Source: Sulfitobacter sp. W027
GTDB taxonomy: Bacteria; Pseudomonadota; Alphaproteobacteria; Rhodobacterales; Rhodobacteraceae
DNA length: 64,000 nucleotides
Assembly (NCBI RefSeq): GCF_025143985.1
Contig: NZ_CP083564.1
Location: 2,171,501-2,235,500 of the forward strand
Reading direction: 5' to 3'
Shown here in pieces: positions 27,265 to 36,446 of this stretch. The notes under the pieces are model-generated. The model made no database searches, was not told where the DNA came from, and saw only the letters and a list, made by a program, of their open reading frames with translations. Every line of letters starts with the position of its first letter. The first letter of the stretch is position 1. The position numbers and the translations under genes are program-made.

Positions 27265-27777
27265 TTAGGCGGCGACGCGGCTTTCCAGCACATCGCCAAC
27301 CTGTTTCGCGGCGGCAAGTTCATCGCCACCCGAAACAGCGGCCACTTCGCGGGTCAGACGCTCAAGTGCAGCTTCGTAAAGCTGACGCTCGGAATAGCTC
27401 TGCTCGCGCTGGTCGTCGGTACGGTGCAGATCGCGCACAACCTCGGCAATGGCGATCAAGTCACCGGAGTTAATCTTTTGCTCATACTCCTGCGCGCGGC
27501 GCGACCACATGGCACGTTTAACCTTGGCCTTGCCCTTGAGGGTCTTCATCGCGTGATTGATCACGTCGGGCGTGGACAGCGCACGCATGCCGATTTCGGT
27601 CGCCTTATGGGTCGGGACCCGCAGGGTCATCTTGTCTTTCTCAAAGGAAATCACGAACAGCTCCAGCGCGATGCCGGCCACTTCCTGCTCCTCAATCGAG
27701 ACGATCTGACCCACGCCATGGGCGGGGTAGACAACGAATTCATTGGGGCGGAAATCAAGCTTCTTCGATTTGGTCAT
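27265..27777 (-). CDS. carD: CarD family transcriptional regulator
   Basis: 170 residues. The N-terminal CdnL/CarD RNA-polymerase interaction domain is clear (FRPNEFVVYPAHGVGQIVSIEEQEVAG, KMTLRVPTHKATEIGMRAL), and a helical DNA-contacting domain follows (AMWSRRAQEYEQKINSGDLIAIAEVVRDLHR, SYSERQLYEAALERL). CarD binds the RNA-polymerase beta subunit and stabilises open promoter complexes, notably at rRNA and other weak -10 promoters in alphaproteobacteria. Ribosome site AAGGAGCGAT lies ahead of the start. Confidence 0.94.
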   Translation of the reverse strand: MTKSKKLDFRPNEFVVYPAHGVGQIVSIEEQEVAGIALELFVISFEKDKMTLRVPTHKATEIGMRALSTPDVINHAMKTLKGKAKVKRAMWSRRAQEYEQKINSGDLIAIAEVVRDLHRTDDQREQSYSERQLYEAALERLTREVAAVSGGDELAAAKQVGDVLESRVAA

Positions 27778-28091
27778 ATAGATCGCTCCTTGGCGCGCGG
27801 GGGATGCCCCGCCATTAACTCATATACCTGAACAGCACGTAAAACGCATGCGATGCGCAGCCTGAACGGCCTGCGATCGGGTGCGTCTAATCTAGAATTG
27901 TGAAGTCAACCTTGGCAGCGGGGTCGAAACATTATCTGGCTCGTGTGTTACAGCTTGCAATCATCATAGCACAGAATCACGCCATCCGAAAGCTTCCCCA
28001 AGGTCAACTTGGTGAATTTCTGGTCGTTTCAGGGGTTTAGCTCGAAAACCTAAAGCCCCTTGAGACCCCGAAAAACGCGAATCAGCGGAGA
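27778..28091. other. 314-base intergenic region between carD and fdxA
   Basis: It holds the carD promoter and leader and the fdxA 3' region. At 28030-28058 a GGGG-TTTAG / CTAAA-CCCC inverted repeat may end the fdxA transcript. No open frame or known RNA is recognised. The middle part (27890-27990) is richer in A+T than its surroundings. Confidence 0.45.
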
Positions 28092-28427
28092 TCAGCCGCC
28101 TTCGCCCGGCTTTTCGGAGAAGAGCTCCATCTTGCCTTCTTTGCCGTCCATCTCCTCTGCCTCGGGCAGCGGGTCTTTCTTGGTAATGATGACAGGCCAA
28201 AGCTCGGAATACTTCCGGTTAAATTCCACCCATTTCTCCATATCCGGCTCAGTGTCCGGACGGATGGCATCAGCGGGGCATTCCGGCTCGCAGACACCGC
28301 AGTCGATGCATTCGTCGGGATGGATCACCAGCATGTTCTCGCCTTCGTAGAAGCAATCCACCGGACATACTTCGACGCAGTCGGTGTATTTGCAGGCAAT
28401 GCAGGCGTCATTCACGATATAGGTCAT
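28092..28427 (-). CDS. fdxA: 7Fe ferredoxin FdxA
   Basis: 111 residues. The first cluster region is [21 protein letters not shown], and the spacing fits a 3Fe-4S plus 4Fe-4S (7Fe) ferredoxin. The second region is [16 protein letters not shown]. The C-terminal 45 residues are the usual extension ([29 protein letters not shown]). It is a small soluble low-potential electron carrier, often essential in alphaproteobacteria. It sits downstream of the S4-protein gene in the same direction, with a 52-base gap, so co-transcription is possible. Confidence 0.95.
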   Translation of the reverse strand: MTYIVNDACIACKYTDCVEVCPVDCFYEGENMLVIHPDECIDCGVCEPECPADAIRPDTEPDMEKWVEFNRKYSELWPVIITKKDPLPEAEEMDGKEGKMELFSEKPGEGG

Positions 28428-28479
28428 GCGGGAAACTCTGGCTGGGTGTATGGAGGACTAGCTAAACCGGTGCGCGGGA

Positions 28480-28863
28480 TCATTCAAGGTAGCGCGCCTT
28501 AGAAAGATCAAGCTGCCTACGGTCACGCTTGGTCGGGCGGCCCTTTCCCTCATATCCGGGATTTTCGGGCTGTATGTCCTTTGGTTTTGGCTGTGGCGGG
28601 GACAGATCGGTGTAAAGCATTTGTGCCTCCGGCGCGGGACCACGGCGCTGGCCGATGGCTTCGATCCGGATCACCCGAACGTGATCGCCCTGCGCGAAGG
28701 TCAATACATCACCGGGGCCCACATTGCTGGCGCGTTTTTGCGTGGGCGTACCGTTGATCCGCACCGCGCCGCCCGCCACCTGAGTGGCAGCGAGCGAACG
28801 GGTTTTGAAAAAGCGGGCGTGCCACAGCCATTTGTCCAGCCGCAGTTTCGCGCCCGCCTCCAC
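28480..28863 (-). CDS. RNA-binding S4 domain protein (Hsp15-like)
   Basis: 127 residues with a GTG start at 28863 that follows the helicase stop codon directly (TAA then GTG), so translation is very probably coupled. Residues 6-60 are an S4 RNA-binding fold (LRLDKWLWHARFFKTRSLAATQVAGGAVRING). The C-terminal part is basic and proline-rich. Hsp15 rescues stalled 50S subunits carrying peptidyl-tRNA in E. coli; this may be a relative. Its link with a Suv3-like helicase suggests a role in RNA handling. Confidence 0.87.
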   Translation of the reverse strand: MEAGAKLRLDKWLWHARFFKTRSLAATQVAGGAVRINGTPTQKRASNVGPGDVLTFAQGDHVRVIRIEAIGQRRGPAPEAQMLYTDLSPPQPKPKDIQPENPGYEGKGRPTKRDRRQLDLSKARYLE

Positions 28864-31848
28864 TTACTTGTCGTCCTTCAGCCCCATCAGCGCTGCCGCA
28901 AAGGGGTTGTCGGGGTCGATCTGCTTTTCCTTGCGTGGCGGACGGGCCGAGAAGTTCTGTGCCTTGCCACTCTTGTCGCCACCGGGCTTGCGCCCTTTGC
29001 CCTTGGCAGGCTTGCTACGTGACTTCCCCTGTCCCTGGTTGCGATCACCGCCGCGCCGGCCACCACCTGCATTGCCACGCGGGCTGCGCGCCCATGTGAA
29101 GATGTAGTAGGTTTCCATCTCCGGCCCGGCGACATCGGCGTCGGGGGCTGTGCCCTGCGGGATTTCTTCCGCTGGCACTTCGGGAATGTCGGCCTCAACC
29201 TCAGTGTCTTCTGCTGCAACGTCGGCCATCGGCGCGATACCGTCGTCAGGCATCTGTGCCACGTCCGCCGGGCGGTCATCGGGGTTGGTTTCATCCGAGG
29301 GGGTCTCAATGATACCGCCCGCTGGCTCTTCCGCTGCCACATCCATGATCGGCTTATCCGCCGCGTCATCCGCCGCGAGATCACTGTCGAGCTTTTCAGG
29401 GACGTTGGTATCTGCAGAAGCATCCATCGCATTATGGCTGCCGTCTTTGGGCATCACCACATCGACAGGCTTGACCTTAGTGCGCTCGTCTTTCTCAGCC
29501 TTATAGCCAAGCCCCTCCATCAGGTCAGCGAATTGCTCAAGCGTCATGCCGGTGATCGAGAGCATGTCGGGTTTGGCCTCAAATCCGCCACGAGAATCCT
29601 CTGCGCGCAGCATATCTGCCAGACGCTCTAGCATATCAATGCGGATCGCGCGTTTGCCTGCATTGCGGTAGCCCGACATCGTCTCGGCCCCTTCGGGCGC
29701 GCCCGCTTCAACGGGGATGGTCACCAGACCGGGAGGGGGCGATTCAGGGAATTCGTTCAGCCCTTTGGTCAGCGACCACAGCACCAAGCGCAGACGGGTC
29801 GGCGCGGGCTTCAGCATCAGCGGCATGAAGATCGTGAACTGACCAAAGCGAATGCCATGTTTGCGCAGCGCGCCACGGGCGTCTTGGTCGAGCGACTTCA
29901 CATCCTCAGCCACCTGAGCGCGCGGCAGGATGCCAAAATTTTCCACCAGTTGAAAAGCAAAACCTCGCGCCAAGCCGGTCAGCGTCTCATCTTTGCTGAG
30001 CCCCAGAAGGGGTTCGAACAACGCGGCGACCTTGCGGTCGATGAAGTGTTGCAGACGACGTTTCACCTTTTCCGCCACTTCGGGACCGGCGATATCGTCA
30101 ACGAAGACCTCAACCTGCGGCTTCAGCGCATCGCTGCCAGCGGTCAGTTTACCAACCGCGGCGCTGCCCCACATCAGGCCGCCCTGTTCGGTGAAATCAA
30201 TCTCTGTATCCGGCGCGTTGTAGAACCGATCGGCGCGCAGATGGAACTGCGGAGCCAAGGCCTGCAAGGCTGCGGTTTTCACCGTCTTGTCCTCGGCCGC
30301 ACCTGCGCCTTTGTCCACCCGAAAGCGGAACCCGTCCAGCTTGCCTACAAATTCACCTTCAACGGTGACTTCACCGGTCTCGTTTACATCGGCCACCATG
30401 GCTTCCTTCTGTCCAAGCCGGCGCAACAATACGGATGTACGCCGATCTACAAATCTTTGAGTCAAACGCTCGTGAAGAGCATCCGACAAGCGGTCTTCTA
30501 CGACACGCGTCGTGTCGCGCCAATGACTTTCGTCCTTTGTCCAGCCTTTGCGCTGTGCAACGTAGGTCCATGTGCGAATAAACGCGAGTCGTTTGGATAA
30601 CGCATCAATGTCCCCATCGGTTCGATCAATTCTCTTGATTTGTCGTGCGAGCCAATCGTCGGGGATATATCCGCGCTGGTGCAGGTCGTTAAAAATGGTC
30701 TCCAACAGCCCCGCATGTTCGGCATGGCTGATGCCGCGAAAATCGGGAATGCGGCAGACATCCCAGAGCAAGCGTACGGACGCGCCGTCGGTCGCGCGGG
30801 CAAAAACTTCGTCGACCTGCGCAAGCGCCTTAAGCGCCTTCAAGTCGTCGGACTCGCGCGCCCGAACAAGGCGCTCGTCCTCTGGGGGCATCTCCAAGGT
30901 TTGGATCAGTCGATCGATACTGCCAAATTGCAGCGCGTGGTTGCGCCAGTTCACCTTGTTCTGTGGAGTGAAGTTATGGTCCATGATTGCCCGCGCCACC
31001 CCGTCATCTAGCGCGGGCGCATCGCCGGTGGTACCAAAGGTGCCCGACTTGAACCCGCGCCCTGCCCGGCCCGCGATCTGCGCCAACTCATTGGGCGCAA
31101 GTGGACGCATCCGCCGCCCATCAAATTTGCTAAGCGCCGAGAAGGCGACGTGATCGACATCAAGGTTAAGCCCCATGCCGATGGCATCGGTGGCGACCAA
31201 ATAGTCGACTTCTCCGTTCTGGTACATCTCTACCTGCGCATTGCGCGTACGTGGTGAAAGTGCGCCCATCACCACAGCTGCACCGCCCTTTTGGCGGCGG
31301 ATCAGCTCAGCGATGGCATATACATTCTCAACTGAAAACCCGACAATAGCGCTGCGCGGCTTCATCCGGCTTATCTTTTTCTGACCAGAATAGACCAATT
31401 CGCTCATCCGGTCGCGGCGCATAAAATCGACACCCGGAACCAGCGCCGCGATGGTGCCGCGCATCGTATCAGACCCCATGAACAAGGTCTCATGCAGACC
31501 ACGCGCCCGCAGCAAGCGGTCGGTGAACACATGGCCGCGCTCGGGGTCGGCGCAGAGCTGAATCTCATCAATGGCTACGAAATCCGCGCCCATCTCTTGG
31601 GGCATCGCCTCAACCGTGCAGACCCAATACTGCGTGCGCGGCGGCACGATCCGCTCTTCGCCCGTGACCAGCGCCACGACCGATGGCCCGCGCGCCTTGA
31701 CGATCCGGTCATAGACTTCACGCGCCAACAGCCGCAGCGGCAGGCCGATCACCCCGGTCCGGTGCGCCAGCATCCGCTCGATTGCATAGGTCGTCTTACC
31801 GGTATTTGTCGGGCCGAGAACGGCCACGACGCGCTTGTTGCCTGCCAC
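28864..31848 (-). CDS. Suv3-like DExH RNA helicase
   Basis: 994 residues. Walker A is GPTNTGKTTYA at 12-22, motif II is IDEIQLCADPERG at 93-105, and motif VI is QIAGRAGRGF at 257-266, as in the mitochondrial Suv3 / Ski2-like group. A helical C-terminal core follows (to about residue 760). The last approximately 230 residues are low complexity: first very acidic (repeated D/E/P/A), then Gly/Arg/Lys-rich with RGNAGGGRRGGDRNQGQG, ending in a short conserved DPDNPFAAALMGLKD motif. Suv3 proteins unwind RNA 3' to 5' with degradosome partners. The S4-protein gene is attached directly behind it. Confidence 0.88.
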   Translation of the reverse strand: MAGNKRVVAVLGPTNTGKTTYAIERMLAHRTGVIGLPLRLLAREVYDRIVKARGPSVVALVTGEERIVPPRTQYWVCTVEAMPQEMGADFVAIDEIQLCADPERGHVFTDRLLRARGLHETLFMGSDTMRGTIAALVPGVDFMRRDRMSELVYSGQKKISRMKPRSAIVGFSVENVYAIAELIRRQKGGAAVVMGALSPRTRNAQVEMYQNGEVDYLVATDAIGMGLNLDVDHVAFSALSKFDGRRMRPLAPNELAQIAGRAGRGFKSGTFGTTGDAPALDDGVARAIMDHNFTPQNKVNWRNHALQFGSIDRLIQTLEMPPEDERLVRARESDDLKALKALAQVDEVFARATDGASVRLLWDVCRIPDFRGISHAEHAGLLETIFNDLHQRGYIPDDWLARQIKRIDRTDGDIDALSKRLAFIRTWTYVAQRKGWTKDESHWRDTTRVVEDRLSDALHERLTQRFVDRRTSVLLRRLGQKEAMVADVNETGEVTVEGEFVGKLDGFRFRVDKGAGAAEDKTVKTAALQALAPQFHLRADRFYNAPDTEIDFTEQGGLMWGSAAVGKLTAGSDALKPQVEVFVDDIAGPEVAEKVKRRLQHFIDRKVAALFEPLLGLSKDETLTGLARGFAFQLVENFGILPRAQVAEDVKSLDQDARGALRKHGIRFGQFTIFMPLMLKPAPTRLRLVLWSLTKGLNEFPESPPPGLVTIPVEAGAPEGAETMSGYRNAGKRAIRIDMLERLADMLRAEDSRGGFEAKPDMLSITGMTLEQFADLMEGLGYKAEKDERTKVKPVDVVMPKDGSHNAMDASADTNVPEKLDSDLAADDAADKPIMDVAAEEPAGGIIETPSDETNPDDRPADVAQMPDDGIAPMADVAAEDTEVEADIPEVPAEEIPQGTAPDADVAGPEMETYYIFTWARSPRGNAGGGRRGGDRNQGQGKSRSKPAKGKGRKPGGDKSGKAQNFSARPPRKEKQIDPDNPFAAALMGLKDDK

Positions 31849-31863
31849 CTGTTTATCCTTGAA

Positions 31864-32421
31864 TTAAAGCTCGCGTCCGATGCCGTCCCGGCGCAGCCCC
31901 TCAAGGGCCGACCGAGCGTCTTCGTGATGCGGGTTGAGGGCCAGCGCTTTGCGGTACATCTCCGCCGCACGGCCCAGATCTCCAAACTCCTGCAGCATCA
32001 CGGCAAGGCCGAAGATCGCGTTATAATTGTCGGGGTTCAGCGCCAGCGTCCGCTCAAGATCATCCAGCGCAGGACCATAGAGGTCAGCCCCATAATAGGC
32101 CTGCGCCCGCGTATGAAACCCTTCGGCAAAATCGGGGGCATGGTCGGTCAGCGCCGTCAAATGCTCAATTGCCTGCCGCGGATCACCGTCCGCCATGGCC
32201 TCTCGCCCGCGCGCCAACAGCAAATCCATCGCAGCCGAGCCTGACCGCTGCCAATACGCCTCGATCTCATGAGCGATCCCGGGGGCTTCGGCGGCAGGTG
32301 CCTTGCGCAGCTTTTGCATAAGCTCTGGCGGGGCCATTTCGGCCACGGCCATGCCCGCAAGCAACACAAAGCTACCAACTGCCGCAACGGTATGTTTGAG
32401 GTTGACGGGTATGATGCGCAT
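31864..32421 (-). CDS. TPR-repeat periplasmic protein
   Basis: 185 residues from the ATG at 32421; an upstream start at 32475 overlaps the divergent promoter and lacks a signal. A signal peptide covers residues 1-27 (VAAVGSFVLLAGMAVAEM). Then come two to three TPR units: FAEGFHTRAQAYYGADLYGPALDDLERTLALNPDN and YNAIFGLAVMLQEFGDLGRAAEMYRKALALNPHH. It probably acts as a small periplasmic scaffold. It ends 15 bases ahead of the helicase start, so the two may form one transcript. Confidence 0.87.
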   Translation of the reverse strand: MRIIPVNLKHTVAAVGSFVLLAGMAVAEMAPPELMQKLRKAPAAEAPGIAHEIEAYWQRSGSAAMDLLLARGREAMADGDPRQAIEHLTALTDHAPDFAEGFHTRAQAYYGADLYGPALDDLERTLALNPDNYNAIFGLAVMLQEFGDLGRAAEMYRKALALNPHHEDARSALEGLRRDGIGREL

Positions 32422-32495
32422 AACAAAACTGAATGTAACAGGCTGCCGCCGCAATTCCAGACGTAGCGGGGCCAAATGCCAAAAAAGGGCGAGCG

Positions 32496-32786
32496 ATGAG
32501 CGATATTGTGAACGAAGCGGTAGTGGTGCTGAACGAAAAGCTGGCCGGCAGCGATTTTGACGGCACGGCCAAGTTCGACATCGAAGGTGAAGGCACCGTG
32601 ATGATGGACGAAAACGGCGCCCGCGCCGCGGATGAAGAAGCCGACGTGACGCTCAGCGCCGACACGGAAACTTTCCAGTCGATCCTTGAGGGCGACACCA
32701 ACCCGACATCCGCATTCATGACCGGCAAGCTCAAGATCGACGGCGATATGGGCATGGCGATGAAACTCGCCGCTGTTCTCGGCTGA
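32496..32786 (+). CDS. SCP2 sterol-binding domain protein
   Basis: 96 residues, a minimal SCP2 domain: GTAKFDIEGEGTVMMDENGARAADEEADVTLSADTETFQSILEGDTNPTSAFMTGKLKIDGDMGMAMKLAAVL is the full family core. The hydrophobic pocket binds lipids or fatty acyl groups in the cytosol. The protein is strongly acidic. Its stop overlaps the start of the next gene (TGATG), so it is coupled to a lysophospholipase, which points to lipid handling. GGGCGAGCG precedes the start. Confidence 0.9.
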   Translation: MSDIVNEAVVVLNEKLAGSDFDGTAKFDIEGEGTVMMDENGARAADEEADVTLSADTETFQSILEGDTNPTSAFMTGKLKIDGDMGMAMKLAAVLG

Positions 32787-33733
32787 TGCAGCTGGACCCG
32801 GCCCCGCTTTACACCGATATCGCCCCCGGCCCCGAAGGGGGCCAAGCCCATTGGGCCGAGACATCGGATGGCAAGCGGATCAGGCTGGGTCATTGGCCTT
32901 GCGCTGGCGCGCGCGGCACTGTGCTGCTTTTCCCCGGACGCACGGAGTATATTGAAAAATATGGGCTTTGCGCCGCCGAACTGGCGCGGCGCGGCCTTGC
33001 CACCATGGCGATCGACTGGCGCGGTCAGGGTCTTGCCGACCGGATGCTGCCGGACGCGCGGATCGGCCATGTGGATGTTTTCAGTGACTACCAGAAAGAC
33101 GTCGCCGCCATGCTGCGTGCCGCGCGCAGCTTAAACCTGCCGCGCCCCTATTTTCTGCTGGCCCATTCCATGGGCGGCTGCATCGGGCTGCGTGCCGTGA
33201 TGGAGGGGCTGCCGGTTCAGGCCGTGGCCTTCACCGGCCCGATGTGGGGCATCTATGTCGCCCCCCGGTTGCGCGCTATTGCGTGGTCTTTGGCGCAGTT
33301 CATGCCGCGGGTCGGCCAAGGCCACCGCCTGCCCCCGGGCACCAAGATCGACGCCTATCCGGCCATAGCCCCTTTCGAAGACAATCTGCTGACCACTGAC
33401 CCCGAAATGTACGACATGATGCGCGATCAACTGGCCGCGCATCATGAGCTCAGCCTCGGCGGCCCCAGTTTTGTCTGGCTGCGCGAAGCTTTAGCCGAGA
33501 CGAAGCACCTCGCCGGGCGCTCGGCACCCAACATTCCCTGTGTCACCTTCCTTGGCAGCAACGAACGTATCGTCGCCACCGACCGGGTGCACGCGCGCAT
33601 GGCACAGTGGAAAGGCGGGCGGTTGGAAATCGTGCCGGGCGGTGAGCACGAAGTGCTGTTCGAAACCCCGGAGCTGCGCAAACCGATCTTCGACGGGCTG
33701 GAAAAGCTCTATCTGGGCAATATTACCGGATAA
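32786..33733 (+). CDS. Alpha/beta hydrolase, lysophospholipase L2 (PldB)-like
   Basis: 315 residues. The serine hydrolase nucleophile elbow is AHSMGGCIG at about residues 127-135. The family opening is a GTVLLFPGRTEYIEKYG oxyanion region, the acid is probably in FLGSNERIVATDRV, and the histidine is in VPGGEHEVLFETPELR near residue 290. It probably cleaves lysophospholipids or monoacylglycerols. It starts inside the stop of the SCP2 gene, so the two products may work on the same lipid. The substrate is inferred from the family only. Confidence 0.88.
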   Translation: MQLDPAPLYTDIAPGPEGGQAHWAETSDGKRIRLGHWPCAGARGTVLLFPGRTEYIEKYGLCAAELARRGLATMAIDWRGQGLADRMLPDARIGHVDVFSDYQKDVAAMLRAARSLNLPRPYFLLAHSMGGCIGLRAVMEGLPVQAVAFTGPMWGIYVAPRLRAIAWSLAQFMPRVGQGHRLPPGTKIDAYPAIAPFEDNLLTTDPEMYDMMRDQLAAHHELSLGGPSFVWLREALAETKHLAGRSAPNIPCVTFLGSNERIVATDRVHARMAQWKGGRLEIVPGGEHEVLFETPELRKPIFDGLEKLYLGNITG

Positions 33734-33790
33734 CCCCTCGCCCGCGTCATTTTCCTGTGCAATCGGCCCGCGCCGCCTAGATTGCTTGGC

Positions 33791-34795
33791 ATGACACGCG
33801 AACCCGTCCTTAGCTTCACCGAAAACGGCATCTACTGCGCCGCCGGTGACTTCTACATCGACCCTTGGCGCCCCGTCGCCCGGGCGCTGATCACCCACGG
33901 CCACGCCGACCACGCCCGCGACGGGATGGGCAGCTATCTGGCCACTCACGCCGCGCTGCCGGTAATGCGCCACCGTCTGGGCGAGATCGCCATCGACGGC
34001 ATCGCCTATGGCGAGACGCGGCAGATCGGCGGGGCGACGGTTTCTTTCCACCCCGCCGGCCATGTGCCCGGCAGCGCGCAGATCCGGGTCGAGGTCGGCG
34101 GCGAGGTCTGGGTTGCGTCAGGCGATTACAAGGTGATCGACGACGGCATGTCAGAGCCTTTTGAGCCGGTCAAATGCCACCATTTCATCACCGAAAGCAC
34201 CTTTGGCCTGCCAGTCTTTCGCTGGGCGCCGCAGGTGGACGTCGCGGCGGATATCAACGCTTGGTGGGCAGGTTGCAAGGCGGCTGGAAGGACGGCCTTC
34301 CTCGGGGCATATTCTCTCGGCAAGGCGCAGCGGCTCTTGTCGATGCTCGATCCAGAAATCGGCCCGATCCTGACCCACACGGCGGTTGAGAACACCAATG
34401 TGGTGCTGCGCGGTCAAGGCATCACCCTGCCCGGCACAGTGCTCGTCACCCCCGACCTCGCCCCCAAAGAACACCCCGGCGCGTTGGTGCTCGCCCCGCC
34501 TTCGGCCTTGGGCAGCCAATGGGCGCGGCGGTTTGGACCGCAGGAGAGCGCCTTCGCCTCAGGCTGGATGTCGCTGCGCGGCGTACGCAGGCGGCGCGCG
34601 GGGGACAGGGGATTCGTCATTTCGGACCATGCGGATTGGCAAGGGCTGCTTTGGGCAATCCGCGAAACAGATGCGGAAAACATATATGTGACGCACGGTT
34701 ACACGGATATCTTCACGCGATACTTGAACGAGCAAGGCTGGAACGCGCAGGTCGTTCCGACCCAGTTCGACAGCGACGGAGGCGACAGCGAATGA
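33791..34795 (+). CDS. Ligase-associated DNA exonuclease (metallo-beta-lactamase/beta-CASP)
   Basis: 334 residues from the ATG at 33791. The metal-binding motif THGHADHARDG lies at about residue 36, followed by HPAGHVPGSAQIRVEVGG, a late SDHADWQGLLWAI and ENIYVTHGYTD, as in mRNA 3'-end processing factor-like nucleases. The ATG of the DNA ligase overlaps the stop by four bases (ATGA). In other bacteria this pair goes with a DEXH helicase and a phosphoesterase in a DNA-repair cluster; those two are missing here. Confidence 0.92.
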   Translation: MTREPVLSFTENGIYCAAGDFYIDPWRPVARALITHGHADHARDGMGSYLATHAALPVMRHRLGEIAIDGIAYGETRQIGGATVSFHPAGHVPGSAQIRVEVGGEVWVASGDYKVIDDGMSEPFEPVKCHHFITESTFGLPVFRWAPQVDVAADINAWWAGCKAAGRTAFLGAYSLGKAQRLLSMLDPEIGPILTHTAVENTNVVLRGQGITLPGTVLVTPDLAPKEHPGALVLAPPSALGSQWARRFGPQESAFASGWMSLRGVRRRRAGDRGFVISDHADWQGLLWAIRETDAENIYVTHGYTDIFTRYLNEQGWNAQVVPTQFDSDGGDSE

Positions 34796-36390
34796 AGGAC
34801 TTTGCCGCTCTTTTCAACGCCGTAGACCAGACCACCAAGACCACGGTCAAAGTCGCCGCGCTTGCCGACTATTTCACCACGGCTGAAGAAACCGACAGGC
34901 TTTGGACCGTCGCCCTCTTTTCAGGCCGACGTCCCAAACGTGCGGTGACGACAACGCGCCTGCGCGAATGGGCGTCTGAGGCGTCCGGCGTGCCGCTGTG
35001 GCTGTTTGAGGACAGCTACGCCATTGTCGGGGACTTGGCCGAAACCATCGCATTGGTCCTGCCCCCGGTCGACAGCACCGACACCGGGACGCTGACTTCT
35101 TGGATCAACGCCCTGCGCGGGCTGAAAGAGGAAGACGACGCGGCGCGCAAGGCGTTTGTTCTGTCAGCCTGGCAGCAACTTGGCGGCACCGAACGCTTCC
35201 TCTTCAACAAGCTTATCACCGGCGGTTTTCGCATCGGCATCAGTCAAAAGCTGATGACCCGCGCCCTGTCACGCGCCACCGGACGGCCCGAGCCGGAAAT
35301 GGCGCATCGCCTGATGGGAAATTGGCACCCTGATGACGTCACATGGCACAGCCTGATCGAGGCCGAAGACGCCAGCGCCGACGCCTCACGCCCCTACCCT
35401 TTCTACCTCGCCTATGCGCTAGAGGACGGGCCGGCAGCCTTGGGCGACCCGACCGACTGGCGGGCGGAATGGAAATGGGACGGCATCCGGGGTCAATTGA
35501 TCCTGCGCGATGGGAACTATTTTGTCTGGTCGCGTGGCGAGGAACTGATGACCGACCGTTTCCCCGAACTCGCCCGCGCTGCTGACCACCTGCCCCCCGG
35601 CACGGTGCTGGACGGCGAGTTGCTGGTCTGGCAGCCGGAGGCCGAGTTCCCTTCATCCTTCAACGCGCTACAGGCCCGCATCGGACGCAAGACGGTGCCG
35701 AAAAAGCTGCTAAAAGAAGCCCCCGTGGTACTCCACGCCTACGACCTGCTGGAATGGCAGGGCGCGGACATCCGCGACCGCCCCTTCGCCGACCGCCGCG
35801 CGCTGCTGGAACAGGCCGCCGACGATCTGCCCGCAGACGCGCCCGTGCGCCTTTCGCCGCAGCATCAGTTCACCGAGTGGAACCAACTGGCCGACCTGCG
35901 CGACACCGCCCGCGAGGCCCAAGCCGAGGGGCTGATGCTCAAACGCGCCGACAGCCCCTATCTTTCGGGCCGCAAAAAGGGCGACTGGTGGAAATGGAAG
36001 CTCGACCCGCTGACCATCGACGCGGTGATGATCTACGCGCAATCGGGCTTTGGCCGCCGGGCAAACCTTTTTACCGATTTTACCTTCGCGGTCTGGAACG
36101 GCAACGATCTTGTCCCCTTCACCAAAGCCTATTCGGGCCTCACGGACGCCGAATTCCGCTCGATCACCGCTTGGGTGCGCAAGAACACTCTGCAACGCTT
36201 TGGCCCGGTACGGCAGGTTACCCCGCATCATGTCTTCGAGATCGCCTTTGAGGGCATTCAGCCCAGCCCGCGCCACAAATCCGGTGTGGCCCTGCGTTTT
36301 CCGCGGATGCTGCGCTGGCGCAAGGACAAGCCGCTGCAAGAGGCAAACACGCTGGATGACCTGAAAGAGATGCTGCGCATCTACGGATAG
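34792..36390 (+). CDS. ATP-dependent DNA ligase (cisplatin-resistance type)
   Basis: 532 residues from the ATG at 34792 that overlaps the exonuclease stop; a longer frame upstream is antisense-free but out of context. An N-terminal helical DNA-binding domain (to about 200) is followed by the nucleotidyltransferase domain with motif I EWKWDGIRG (lysine 228 takes AMP), motif III (VLDGELLVW), motif IV (EGLMLKRADSPY) and motif V (WWKWKLDP), and an OB fold. It joins DNA nicks or breaks using ATP. It works beside the NAD-dependent LigA, probably in repair together with the coupled exonuclease. Confidence 0.93.
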   Translation: MKDFAALFNAVDQTTKTTVKVAALADYFTTAEETDRLWTVALFSGRRPKRAVTTTRLREWASEASGVPLWLFEDSYAIVGDLAETIALVLPPVDSTDTGTLTSWINALRGLKEEDDAARKAFVLSAWQQLGGTERFLFNKLITGGFRIGISQKLMTRALSRATGRPEPEMAHRLMGNWHPDDVTWHSLIEAEDASADASRPYPFYLAYALEDGPAALGDPTDWRAEWKWDGIRGQLILRDGNYFVWSRGEELMTDRFPELARAADHLPPGTVLDGELLVWQPEAEFPSSFNALQARIGRKTVPKKLLKEAPVVLHAYDLLEWQGADIRDRPFADRRALLEQAADDLPADAPVRLSPQHQFTEWNQLADLRDTAREAQAEGLMLKRADSPYLSGRKKGDWWKWKLDPLTIDAVMIYAQSGFGRRANLFTDFTFAVWNGNDLVPFTKAYSGLTDAEFRSITAWVRKNTLQRFGPVRQVTPHHVFEIAFEGIQPSPRHKSGVALRFPRMLRWRKDKPLQEANTLDDLKEMLRIYG

Positions 36391-36446
36391 GTTGTTCCCG
36401 CCCCTAAGGGCGCATAGATGTGACGAAACGCAAATGAGGTACACCG

